8,834 nt of DNA from an uncultured euryarchaeote (GCA_937901365.1 CALCEF010000376.1:1-8834), one strand, 5' to 3'. Positions 1 to 5,857 are shown, numbered from the stretch's first letter. Program-made: numbers and translations. The notes: generated from the sequence alone by a model not told the origin.

Positions 1-1
1 C

Positions 2-682
2 GGAGTTACACTGACTGCACAGCAGCCGCTCAACAATGTCGCACGAGTATCCTATCAGGCCTTGTCTGCAGTATTGGGAGGGACTCAATCACTACACACG
101 AATTCCTTCGATGAAGCAATCGGTTTGCCAACCGATGAGAGTGCTACAATCGCTCTACGTACTCAACAAATCCTAGCGGAAGAGACTGGTGTGGCAGACG
201 TGGTTGATCCGATGGCCGGTTCGTACCACGTCGAAGCGCTGACTGATCGAATTGAATCAGAGGCCTATGCACTGATTTGTGAAATCGATGAGATGGGTGG
301 TGCCCTCGCTGCTCTTAGGGCTGGATTCCAGCAGCGTAGAATACATGAGTCTGCTTGGAAACAAACCACTGATGTGGAGGAATTCAAGCGCAAGGTAATC
401 GGTGTTAATCATGCGAGAATGGATGCTGAACCCGAGGTTGAAGGACAATTGATTGACCCATTGATTGCTGAGCAGCAAGCGGAAAAATTGCGCCAACTAA
501 GAACGGATAGAGACGAGGCTCAGGCTGAAGCAGCACTCTCTGCAATCACAAGCGCATCTGCAACCGATGAGAATCTGTTTCCGCTAATCTTGCATGCTGT
601 TAAATCAAATTGTAGTGTTGGTGAAATCATGAATGCGATGAAGGAAGAATTCGGAACGTGGATGGCACCCAGCGGATTTTAG
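2..682 (+). CDS. Methylmalonyl-CoA mutase large (catalytic) subunit, 3' part
   Basis: This is the C-terminal 226 residues; the reading frame is open to the window's left edge, so the start lies outside. The enzyme rearranges (R)-methylmalonyl-CoA and succinyl-CoA using adenosylcobalamin and a radical mechanism in the cytoplasm. The sequence shows the family's TIM-barrel signatures: LTAQQPLNN near the first visible residues, LGGTQSLHTNSFDEA about residues 24-38, IALRTQQI, and VDPMAGSYHVEALT. The protein ends in EEFGTWMAPSGF, the point where bacterial one-chain mutases continue into the DxHxxG B12-binding domain. That domain is missing, so this is the split form and the small B12 subunit must be encoded elsewhere. 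The epimerase gene follows 8 bases after the stop, which supports the assignment. Isobutyryl-CoA mutase or another acyl-CoA mutase large subunit is possible, but the epimerase neighbour favours methylmalonyl-CoA. Confidence 0.93.
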   Translation, partial: GVTLTAQQPLNNVARVSYQALSAVLGGTQSLHTNSFDEAIGLPTDESATIALRTQQILAEETGVADVVDPMAGSYHVEALTDRIESEAYALICEIDEMGGALAALRAGFQQRRIHESAWKQTTDVEEFKRKVIGVNHARMDAEPEVEGQLIDPLIAEQQAEKLRQLRTDRDEAQAEAALSAITSASATDENLFPLILHAVKSNCSVGEIMNAMKEEFGTWMAPSGF

Positions 683-696
683 GTGAGACTATGGGT
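683..696 (+). repeat. Translation start element, copy 1 (GTGAGACTATGGGT)
   Basis: The 14 bases GTGAGACTATGGGT include the epimerase start codon (691) and are repeated exactly at 1110-1123 around the start of the ABC ATPase gene. The upstream AGGTGA (681-686) overlaps the mutase stop codon and matches the expected archaeal/bacterial anti-Shine-Dalgarno sequence, leaving 4 bases before ATG. This decides the epimerase start at 691 rather than the in-frame ATG at 658. Confidence 0.75.
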
Positions 697-1104
697 ATTC
701 GACTGGATCACATCGGTATTGCTGTTAATGAGCTTGAATCAGGCAGCGTATTCTGGAATATTATTGGGCTTGAGATGCAAGGAGATGAGTTGAACGAAGA
801 GCAAGGTGTCAACATTCGATTCTTCGGAACTGAACCTAGTTCCGAGGGTGCGCGTATTGAACTACTGTCACCAACATCTGAAGATACACCCATCGGGAAA
901 TTCCTTCAACAGAGAGGTCCAGGTATCCAACAGATTGCGTTCAGAGTTGACGATTTGCAAGGACTTCTGAATCGATTGAAATCTCAAGGAGTCCGCCTCA
1001 TCAATGAAACGCCTACTGTTGGTGCTCACGGGAGTCAAATCGCATTTGTACACCCATCCAGTACCGGAGGAGTTCTCGTCGAATTGCTCCAGTATGATGA
1101 TTGA
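691..1104 (+). CDS. Methylmalonyl-CoA epimerase (VOC fold)
   Basis: 137 residues, the usual length for this family. It converts (S)- to (R)-methylmalonyl-CoA, feeding the mutase encoded just upstream. Two VOC (glyoxalase-like) beta-alpha-beta modules are visible: LDHIGIAV at residues 5-12, NEEQGV at 35-40, IELLSP at 56-61, KFLQQRGPGIQQIAF at 70-84, and VHPSSTGGVLVELL near the C-terminus. Likely metal/catalytic positions are His7, Glu57 and Glu131. The classical GxHHxAF motif, which supplies a metal histidine, is GIQQIAF here (Gln80, Gln81). From memory, actinobacterial epimerases also carry the QQ form, so this probably is a subfamily trait and not a dead enzyme. Start chosen at 691 because AGGTGA lies 4 bases upstream; the in-frame ATG at 658 would overlap the mutase by 25 bases and add a non-family extension. 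Confidence 0.9.
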   Translation: MGIRLDHIGIAVNELESGSVFWNIIGLEMQGDELNEEQGVNIRFFGTEPSSEGARIELLSPTSEDTPIGKFLQQRGPGIQQIAFRVDDLQGLLNRLKSQGVRLINETPTVGAHGSQIAFVHPSSTGGVLVELLQYDD

Positions 1105-1109
1105 TGGAA

Positions 1110-1123
1110 GTGAGACTATGGGT
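1110..1123 (+). repeat. Translation start element, copy 2 (GTGAGACTATGGGT)
   Basis: Exact second copy of the 14-base sequence at 683-696. It is preceded by GGAA, giving GGAAGTGA (1106-1113), a one-mismatch ribosome binding site. It places the ABC ATPase start at 1118 rather than at the in-frame ATGs at 1094 and 1097, which would lie inside the epimerase gene. Confidence 0.7.
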
Positions 1124-1936
1124 GAGGCATTGCTCAAGGTTTCAGATGTGACGAAGACTTTCTCAGAAGTGACGGCCCTATCCACTGTATCTGTCGATTT
1201 CAATGCGGGTGAAGTCGTCGGACTTGTGGGCGGTAATGGAGCAGGGAAAACGACGCTTCTGCGCCTGCTATGTGGGTTGTACTACCCTTCATCTGGCACA
1301 GTACAGGGTGTTGTGGATCAACAGACCGTAGACATCCACAAAATGCGGGAACACGTCGGAGTTGTTCCCGAAGCCACAGGATTGTATGCAAGACTGACCG
1401 CTTGGGAAAATATTCGCTACCACAGCAGACTGAATGGCATTGATGATGAAATGGCGTGGGCTCGAACAGAGAGATTTGCCAAGTTACTCAACTTCGATCA
1501 CGATTTGCACCGGTCAACCCGGGGTTTTTCGCGAGGTATGCGACAAAAAACCGCTTTATTGCGAGCATTATCACACGGCCCCAAGATTCTGCTTCTGGAC
1601 GAACCCACAGGTGGTTTGGATGTCACCAGTGCACGTATGGTTCGTAAATTGGTTCGAAAGTTAGGAGACGAGGGTGGCACTGTCATTTACAGCACACACA
1701 ACCTGGCTGAGGCGCAACAGGTCTGCGATCGAATCATCATAATCCACAATGGTACAATCCGTGCTGATGGTGCTCCTGAAGAACTGATTGCATCCACTGA
1801 AACCACTGACCTTGAAGAGGCGTATGTATCCCTAACAGAAGATGTGGCACGAACAGATGTCCCCGCCGAGGACGAGGGTAGAATCGCCCGAGCATGGCGA
1901 CGGCTACTCACCCGAGGAGGTGGTTCATCTGAGTGA
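1118..1936 (+). CDS. ABC transporter ATP-binding protein (NatA/CcmA-like)
   Basis: 272-residue nucleotide-binding subunit that hydrolyses ATP at the inner face of the membrane to drive the permease encoded next. Visible motifs in order: Walker A GGNGAGKT at residues 38-45, a Q-loop position occupied by Glu85 (VVPEATGLY, common in NatA-type ATPases), signature FSRGMRQ at 137-143, Walker B ILLLDEP at 157-163, D-loop GGLD at 165-168, and the switch histidine His194 in STHNLAEA. All catalytic elements are intact. After about residue 225 there is a charged tail ending RRLLTRGGGSSE, whose codons overlap the ribosome binding site of the permease gene. Start chosen at 1118 (13 bases after the epimerase stop) because of the GGAAGTGA site. 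The substrate cannot be read from the sequence; the NatAB family includes sodium, drug and lipid-related exporters. Confidence 0.92.
   Translation: MGEALLKVSDVTKTFSEVTALSTVSVDFNAGEVVGLVGGNGAGKTTLLRLLCGLYYPSSGTVQGVVDQQTVDIHKMREHVGVVPEATGLYARLTAWENIRYHSRLNGIDDEMAWARTERFAKLLNFDHDLHRSTRGFSRGMRQKTALLRALSHGPKILLLDEPTGGLDVTSARMVRKLVRKLGDEGGTVIYSTHNLAEAQQVCDRIIIIHNGTIRADGAPEELIASTETTDLEEAYVSLTEDVARTDVPAEDEGRIARAWRRLLTRGGGSSE
1914..1922 (+). promoter_or_regulatory. Strong ribosome binding site for the ABC permease
   Basis: GAGGAGGTG lies inside the end of the ATPase gene and fits the anti-Shine-Dalgarno sequence well. It coincides with the GTG at 1920 and is followed 6 bases later by an in-frame CTG at 1929. 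The true permease start is therefore ambiguous: GTG 1920, or a rare CTG 1929 at ideal spacing. The ATGs at 1842 and 1857 have no visible ribosome binding site. Confidence 0.6.
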
Positions 1937-3170
1937 TTCCTCAATTCACCTTTCACGCATACTAATTGTCGCGAAAAAGGAACTTGTCGACTTTATCCGC
2001 GATTGGAGAACTGTTCTCGCCATGATTCTAGTCCCACTGATGATTTTCCCCGCTATTTTCATCGCATTGCCCCTATTCTTGCAAGGTGAAGCAGCCGAAC
2101 TCTCTGCGTACGAATTGACCGTGGAAGTTCAAGGTGAGCTCCCAGATGATCTCAACTCACACTTCGATGGTAGAAATCTGGTGATTATCGAAACTGAACT
2201 ATTGGTGGATGGAACATTGTCCGTGCCTGGTTCTGATGCGGGCAGATTGAATGCTGGAGGAAGTGAAAATATCCATGCCATACTTCGCCTGAAAGAAGTT
2301 GAATCAAACGCATCACAATCATGGAATTATGCGATTATTTCCGATTCAACAAATGAGTTGTCCCAGGAAGCGATGTCCAGAACATTGGATGCCGTACTGA
2401 CGTGGGAACGCGAGGTTGTAAATGCCACACTGGCTGAGAACAACCTGACATACGCAGAGGCTTGGGACCCAATTCACTGGGATGGGGATCAAGCGGATGC
2501 GGATGTGGCCAGTGGCGGAGATTTGGCAGCGATGGGGCTGGCGATGTTCATTCCTCTAGTCGTAGCCATGTGGACGGCCACTGCTGCGATTCAGCCTTCA
2601 ATTGACTTGACGGCAGGGGAGCGTGAAAGAGGGACGATGGAAGCACTCCTTTGCACACCGACTGCACGTTCGGATCTGCTGTTCGGTAAATGGCTGGCTG
2701 TTGCTGCGGTCGCGTGTGCCAGTGTGCTTGGTCAAATGGCTGGTCTGTTGTTTGCAATCAACTTCCTTACAGGGGGAGGGTTGGAAGCGCCGAGTATCTC
2801 AACGACTGGAGTCCTGTTGCTACTCCTCAGTGTGATCTTGTTTGCCATTTTCGTAGTGGCAATGGAACTGGCTGTGGCAGTTAGAGCACACAGTGTTCGC
2901 GAAGCTGGAAGCATTCTCGGACCGATGGTGTTGATTTTCATTGGACCCACACTATTTGCGCAGTTCGTCAACCTGCAGGGCATTGAAGCGTGGTGGTTCG
3001 TCCTGCCTGTATTCAACATCACTTTGGCCATGCGTGAAGCACTGATGGGAATCTACGATCCAATGCACATCTTCCTGTGGCTATCCACTTCACTGCTCTA
3101 TGCAATTGGAGCGATTTGGTGGGCCTCAAAGCAGTTCAATCGAGAGGATTTAGTCGAATCTCTCTCGTAA
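1920..3170 (+). CDS. ABC-2 type permease (NatB-like)
   Basis: About 416 residues; membrane partner of the upstream ATPase. The layout is typical of NatB-type subunits: an N-terminal amphipathic segment (AKKELVDFIRDWRTVLAM), TM1 about residues 31-54, a large extracytoplasmic domain about 55-203, then six hydrophobic segments at about 204-226, 258-283, 296-322, 327-350, 356-373 and 383-403. The family hallmark GERERGTMEALLCTP (233-247) follows TM2. The external domain is acidic and rich in Ser/Asn, with no metal or enzyme motif I recognise. The gene overlaps the ATPase gene by 17 bases if GTG 1920 is the start, consistent with translational coupling. The start is uncertain: ATG 1842 would overlap by 95 bases, while CTG 1929 is better spaced from GGAGGTG. 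The exported substrate is unknown. Confidence 0.88.
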   Translation: MVHLSDSSIHLSRILIVAKKELVDFIRDWRTVLAMILVPLMIFPAIFIALPLFLQGEAAELSAYELTVEVQGELPDDLNSHFDGRNLVIIETELLVDGTLSVPGSDAGRLNAGGSENIHAILRLKEVESNASQSWNYAIISDSTNELSQEAMSRTLDAVLTWEREVVNATLAENNLTYAEAWDPIHWDGDQADADVASGGDLAAMGLAMFIPLVVAMWTATAAIQPSIDLTAGERERGTMEALLCTPTARSDLLFGKWLAVAAVACASVLGQMAGLLFAINFLTGGGLEAPSISTTGVLLLLLSVILFAIFVVAMELAVAVRAHSVREAGSILGPMVLIFIGPTLFAQFVNLQGIEAWWFVLPVFNITLAMREALMGIYDPMHIFLWLSTSLLYAIGAIWWASKQFNREDLVESLS

Positions 3171-3195
3171 TCGCATAGTATTACTGTGCGAATAC
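3167..3195. promoter_or_regulatory. 29-base palindrome, probable operator of the RHH-preQ0 operon
   Basis: Left arm GTAATCGCATAGTA (3167-3180), centre T (3181), right arm TACTGTGCGAATAC (3182-3195). Twelve of the 14 arm positions are complementary; the exceptions are T3176:G3186 and A3170:A3192. By my rough count, fewer than 0.1 such sites are expected by chance in a sequence of this size. It starts at the stop codon of the permease and ends 6 bases before the RHH start, overlapping the only promoter-like AT-rich stretch. RHH repressors bind palindromes of this kind as dimers or tetramers, so autoregulation is the simplest reading. It could also fold as an RNA hairpin (8 bp, loop TATTA), but no T-tract follows, which argues against a terminator. 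Confidence 0.62.
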
Positions 3196-3203
3196 ATTAA
3201 TAT
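3195..3203 (+). promoter_or_regulatory. Possible TATA element of the RHH-folE-queECD operon
   Basis: CATTAATAT is AT-rich and centred about 27 bases before the ATG at 3226, the spacing expected for an archaeal leaderless transcript. An alternative TATA-like stretch, ATAGTATTA, lies inside the palindrome about 23 bases before the ATG at 3202. Either would be blocked by a protein bound to the palindrome. The sequence match is weak. Confidence 0.3.
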
Positions 3204-3399
3204 GGCATTCGCTGGACGGCGGAGCATGCCCAAAGTCAGTTTAGACATGCCCCAGCAACTGCTGGATGACTTGAAGGTCCATGTTGGAGACGAAGGAAAG
3301 TTCGTGAGTGTTGCAGATGCAATTCGCACCGCCTGTCGTAAAATGCTCGATCAGTTGGATGCAATCGATGCCCGACATGGGCGGATTGGAGATGATTGA
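3202..3399 (+). CDS. Small ribbon-helix-helix (CopG/Arc-type) DNA-binding protein
   Basis: 65 residues with the ribbon-helix-helix plan: a beta strand KVSLDMP (11-17), helix A about 18-28 (QQLLDDLKVHV), a turn with GKFVS (32-36), and helix B about 37-56 (VADAIRTACRKMLDQLDAID). The alternating polar strand residues (Lys11, Ser13, Asp15) would contact DNA. There is no antitoxin-type C-terminal extension and no adjacent toxin gene, so a stand-alone regulator fits better than a toxin-antitoxin pair. Its stop codon abuts the folE start (3397-3399/3400), so it is the first gene of the preQ0 operon. The palindrome at 3167-3195 lies just upstream. The ATG at 3226 is an alternative start (MPKVSLDMP, 57 residues) and would be well placed for a leaderless transcript. 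Target and effector are inferred, not seen. Confidence 0.8.
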   Translation: MAFAGRRSMPKVSLDMPQQLLDDLKVHVGDEGKFVSVADAIRTACRKMLDQLDAIDARHGRIGDD

Positions 3400-3960
3400 A
3401 TGGTGACCCGAGAAGAGGCTGAAAATGCCGTCAAAACATTGCTCGGCTATATCGAAGATGACGTCACAAGGGAGGGGCTTGTAGATACGCCAGCGCGTGT
3501 CATCAAATCCTGGGATGAAATCTTTGCAGGATACAAGCAATCCCCGGCTGAAGTATTGGACTCCACCTTCAATGGGGAAGGGTATGATGGAATCGTACTA
3601 TTGAGGGACATTGAATTCCACAGCACATGTGAACACCACCTCCAACCGTTTGCGGGAAGTGCACATGTGGCATACATCCCAACGGAGCGCATCGTCGGTA
3701 TCAGCAAACTCGCAAGGATTGTCGATTTACATGCACGCAGATTGCAAAATCAAGAGAGGATAACCAAGGATGTTGCCGATGATTTGGAAGAGCATCTATC
3801 GCCGCTTGGTTGTGCTGTCATCATCGAAGCTTCACACGGCTGTATGCAATGTAGAGGTGTCAAGAAACAAAATGCGATCATGACGACTTCGGCCATGCGC
3901 GGAGTATTCTTCGACAAGGCAGAAGCACGTTCAGAATTAATGCAGTTGATCAGAGATTGA
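3400..3960 (+). CDS. folE: GTP cyclohydrolase I, type IA
   Basis: 186 residues. It opens GTP and releases formate to give 7,8-dihydroneopterin triphosphate, the first step of preQ0 (and of folate) synthesis. Signatures: REGLVDTPARV at residues 24-34, FHSTCEHHLQPF at 73-84, HVAYIPTERIVGISKLARIVD at 89-109 (read as HVAYIP and GISKLARIVD), and ASHGCMQCRGVKKQ at 144-157. Zinc ligands by homology are Cys77, His80 and Cys148; His79 and His146 are catalytic. All are intact. This is the bacterial-type IA fold and not the FolE2/MptA type usual in archaea, which suggests transfer from bacteria if the host is an archaeon. It begins directly after the RHH stop, with GGAG (3388-3391) as ribosome binding site. 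Neighbours queE, queC and queD indicate the product is used for deazapurine synthesis. Confidence 0.95.
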   Translation: MVTREEAENAVKTLLGYIEDDVTREGLVDTPARVIKSWDEIFAGYKQSPAEVLDSTFNGEGYDGIVLLRDIEFHSTCEHHLQPFAGSAHVAYIPTERIVGISKLARIVDLHARRLQNQERITKDVADDLEEHLSPLGCAVIIEASHGCMQCRGVKKQNAIMTTSAMRGVFFDKAEARSELMQLIRD

Positions 3961-3969
3961 GTTGATAAT

Positions 3970-4569
3970 ATGTCTCAAATCTACCCAATTGTCGAGATTT
4001 TTCACTCTGTACAGGGTGAAGGATTCCATGCGGGCATACCACATGTTTTCGTGCGATTTGGCAACTGCAACCTGCGTTGTGAATGGTGCGATACCGATTT
4101 TCTCACCTATGAGGACCGCACGTTAGATTCGATTGTCGATGAAGTACTGTCCTACAATTGTGACCGGGTAATATTCACTGGCGGAGAACCTGCCATGCAG
4201 GATTTGGCAACCATCGGTTCCATTCTCAAAGAACATGGAATCAACCTGTCGATTGAAACCAATGGGACGATTCCTGTCGATCCGGTCATCGATTGGATTT
4301 GCGTGTCACCAAAGGACCAACTGTACCCGAATTCTAAAATCAAGCAGCGCACCGGGAATGAACTCAAAGTCGTCTATTGTGGACAGAGTTTGGAAATGTA
4401 TGACGACTTGAAGCAAGGGTTCGCACACCATTTCATACAACCCTGCTACATCGAATCCGATTCTGTCGAAGAGAATGGGAAATCCTTCCAAGTGGTAGAA
4501 AATCTCGTCAAACAAAGCCCAGGATGGCGCTTGAGTCTACAGACACACAAGTGGATGGGGGTTCTCTAA
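3970..4569 (+). CDS. queE: 7-carboxy-7-deazaguanine synthase (radical SAM)
   Basis: 199 residues. It converts 6-carboxy-tetrahydropterin to 7-carboxy-7-deazaguanine by a radical SAM ring contraction. The start carries the QueE hallmark IFHSVQGEGFHAGIP (10-24), followed by the cluster motif CxxxCxxC at Cys33, Cys37 and Cys40 in GNCNLRCEWCDTDF. Next come GGEP at 71-74 (SAM binding), SIETNGT at 94-100, VSPK at 112-115 and the C-terminal LQTHKWMG typical of the family. The length is on the short side but normal for compact QueE proteins, and all functional motifs are present. The gene starts 9 bases after folE; its ribosome binding site is weak, which suggests translational coupling. Its stop overlaps the start of queC (TAATG, 4567-4571). 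Confidence 0.95.
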   Translation: MSQIYPIVEIFHSVQGEGFHAGIPHVFVRFGNCNLRCEWCDTDFLTYEDRTLDSIVDEVLSYNCDRVIFTGGEPAMQDLATIGSILKEHGINLSIETNGTIPVDPVIDWICVSPKDQLYPNSKIKQRTGNELKVVYCGQSLEMYDDLKQGFAHHFIQPCYIESDSVEENGKSFQVVENLVKQSPGWRLSLQTHKWMGVL

Positions 4570-5342
4570 TGCGGGCGGTCATGGCTCTTTCAGGTGGTAT
4601 GGACAGCACAGGTCTACTGATGCGACTACTCGCAGATGGATACACCGTCAGTTGCCTGTCCTACAATTATGGCCAAAAACACAGTATCGAATTGGAGCGC
4701 GCAAAGGCCAACATTGCATATCTTGCATCAAACGGGATTGAGGTTGAGCACAGAATAGCAGACCTCAGTTCAGCCATGGGTATTTTCCACTCCGCCTTGA
4801 CAACAGATGGTTACGAGGTGCCCGAAGGTCACTACGAAGAAGAACAGATGAAACAGACTGTTGTGCCAAACCGTAATGCCATATTTGCCTCAATCCTCTA
4901 TGGATATGCTCTTTCAGTCGCGCTACGCGAAGACACTGATGTTGCTATTGCGTTGGGCGTCCACAGTGGCGATCATGCAATCTATCCTGATTGTAGACCA
5001 GAATTCTACGAAGCGATTGCACATGCCTTTGAGGTCGGCAATTGGGATAGTGAGAAAGTCTCTTTCCACCTGCCCTACATCGATGGTGATAAGGAAACCA
5101 TCCTCAGAGATGCGGAAGATGCACTTGCAACTTTGAACCTAGATTTTGACACAGTATTTGCCAATACGAACACATCCTACAATCCGGACGCGCAAGGTCG
5201 CTCTTCAGGCCGTAGTGGAGCGGATGTAGAACGGATTCTGGCATTCAATGCGATTGGTCGAAAGGACCCGGTGACCTATGTTGACTCATGGGATGCGGTT
5301 CTGGCCAATGCGCTACAAGTTGAACGGGAGATGAGAACATGA
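4569..5342 (+). CDS. queC: 7-cyano-7-deazaguanine (preQ0) synthase lacking the zinc cysteines
   Basis: 257 residues. QueC uses ATP and ammonia to turn 7-carboxy-7-deazaguanine into preQ0. The N-terminal PP-loop SGGMDSTG (8-15), the SYNYGQKH segment (31-38), VVPNRNAIF (98-106) and the substrate motif GVHSGDHAIYPDCRPEF (130-146) are all intact. The C-terminal zinc site is not: canonical QueC has SCY...CGxCxxC, whereas this protein reads TSY at 202-204 and SSGRSGAD at 212-219. The four ligand positions are therefore Ser203, Ser213, Ser216 and Asp219. The surrounding family residues (Tyr204, Gly214, Arg221, Ala225-Phe226, Gly230) remain, so this is a substitution and not a frameshift or alignment slip. 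The ATG at 4569 was chosen because it overlaps the queE stop and has GGATGGGGG just upstream. QueC-like antiphage proteins (Cap9, QatC) are an alternative, but the folE-queE-queD context favours preQ0 synthesis. Confidence 0.92.
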   Translation: MRAVMALSGGMDSTGLLMRLLADGYTVSCLSYNYGQKHSIELERAKANIAYLASNGIEVEHRIADLSSAMGIFHSALTTDGYEVPEGHYEEEQMKQTVVPNRNAIFASILYGYALSVALREDTDVAIALGVHSGDHAIYPDCRPEFYEAIAHAFEVGNWDSEKVSFHLPYIDGDKETILRDAEDALATLNLDFDTVFANTNTSYNPDAQGRSSGRSGADVERILAFNAIGRKDPVTYVDSWDAVLANALQVEREMRT

Positions 5343-5788
5343 CCACACGAATACGACGCTGGATTGAGACCGATACTGGGCACAGAGTTCCCAATCACAA
5401 GAGCAAGTGCTGCCATCTGCATGGACATCGCTACCGATGGGAAGCTGAGATTGAAGGTGATGTTGTCGATGTTGAGGGTGTGTCTGACGAAGGCATGCTG
5501 ATGGATTTCAGTGATGTATCTGCCATTCTCAAAGAATATGTGCACGATGTGGTGGATCACGCTTTTGTCGTATACTCTGGTGATGATGATGCGCGAACAG
5601 CATTGGCGATGATGGGGCCTGAACATCGAACAGTGGTTGTGGACTTCGTCCCCACCGCAGAAAACCTCGCAAAGTGGGCCTTTGAACAGGTCGAACCGCA
5701 CATTCAGACCGCTTATGGGAATCGATTGCGACTGGTGGCCATGCACGTCCGAGAGACGCCCAAATCTTGGGCTTCTTGGTCAGCGTAA
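5339..5788 (+). CDS. queD: 6-carboxy-5,6,7,8-tetrahydropterin synthase
   Basis: 149 residues. It converts dihydroneopterin triphosphate to 6-carboxy-tetrahydropterin with loss of acetaldehyde and triphosphate; it acts after FolE and before QueE. Zinc ligands by homology are His15 (DTGHRVPNH), His28 and His30 (LHGHRY); the catalytic cysteine is Cys24, in the CxxxHGH spacing that separates QueD from eukaryotic PTPS. Further motifs are GMLMDFSD (52-59), VVDHAF (71-76, in place of the usual LDHxxLN), PTAENLAKWAFE (105-116) and the pterin-anchoring Glu139 in RETPKSWASW. Cys25 next to Cys24 is extra. The start overlaps the queC stop (ATGA, 5339-5342), with GGGAG at 5326-5330 as ribosome binding site. 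It is the last gene of the operon; its stop codon lies inside the 9-mer GTAATCGCA shared with the operon's upstream end. Confidence 0.93.
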   Translation: MTTRIRRWIETDTGHRVPNHKSKCCHLHGHRYRWEAEIEGDVVDVEGVSDEGMLMDFSDVSAILKEYVHDVVDHAFVVYSGDDDARTALAMMGPEHRTVVVDFVPTAENLAKWAFEQVEPHIQTAYGNRLRLVAMHVRETPKSWASWSA

Positions 5789-5793
5789 TCGCA
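5785..5793 (+). repeat. 9-mer GTAATCGCA, second copy, at the end of queD
   Basis: Identical to 3167-3175 (the first nine bases of the palindrome). In both places TAA within it is the stop codon of the preceding gene and a new transcription unit follows. Here it is followed by AGAGTAACTATC, which partly resembles AGTATTACT in the palindrome, but no inverted arm can be found. A related GTAATCGAATCGATAC occurs at 7801-7816. A shared 9-mer alone is expected by chance in a window this long; only the positions make it notable. Confidence 0.4.
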
Positions 5794-5857
5794 AGAGTAA
5801 CTATCTAAGGATATGCTGAAGTCCTTTGATGAATATTGGACGAGGGAAAGACCAACT

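Noticed and set aside
868..1203. Minus-strand reading frames over the epimerase and other genes
   Set aside because: They lie opposite well-recognised genes, lack ribosome binding sites and show no family motifs.
3171..3191. The palindrome as an intrinsic transcription terminator for the ABC operon
   Set aside because: It can fold as a hairpin but no T-run follows and its G+C content is modest; an operator explains the position better.
3202..3399. RHH gene as the antitoxin of a toxin-antitoxin pair
   Set aside because: The next gene is folE, the protein has no C-terminal toxin-binding extension, and the only PIN-domain protein is 2.5 kb away behind four biosynthetic genes.
4569..5342. QueC-like antiphage protein (Cap9/QatC) and a hidden defence system
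   Set aside because: The flanking genes are the complete preQ0 pathway with overlapping starts, and the deazaguanine substrate motif is intact; no cyclase, QatA/B/D or effector genes are present.
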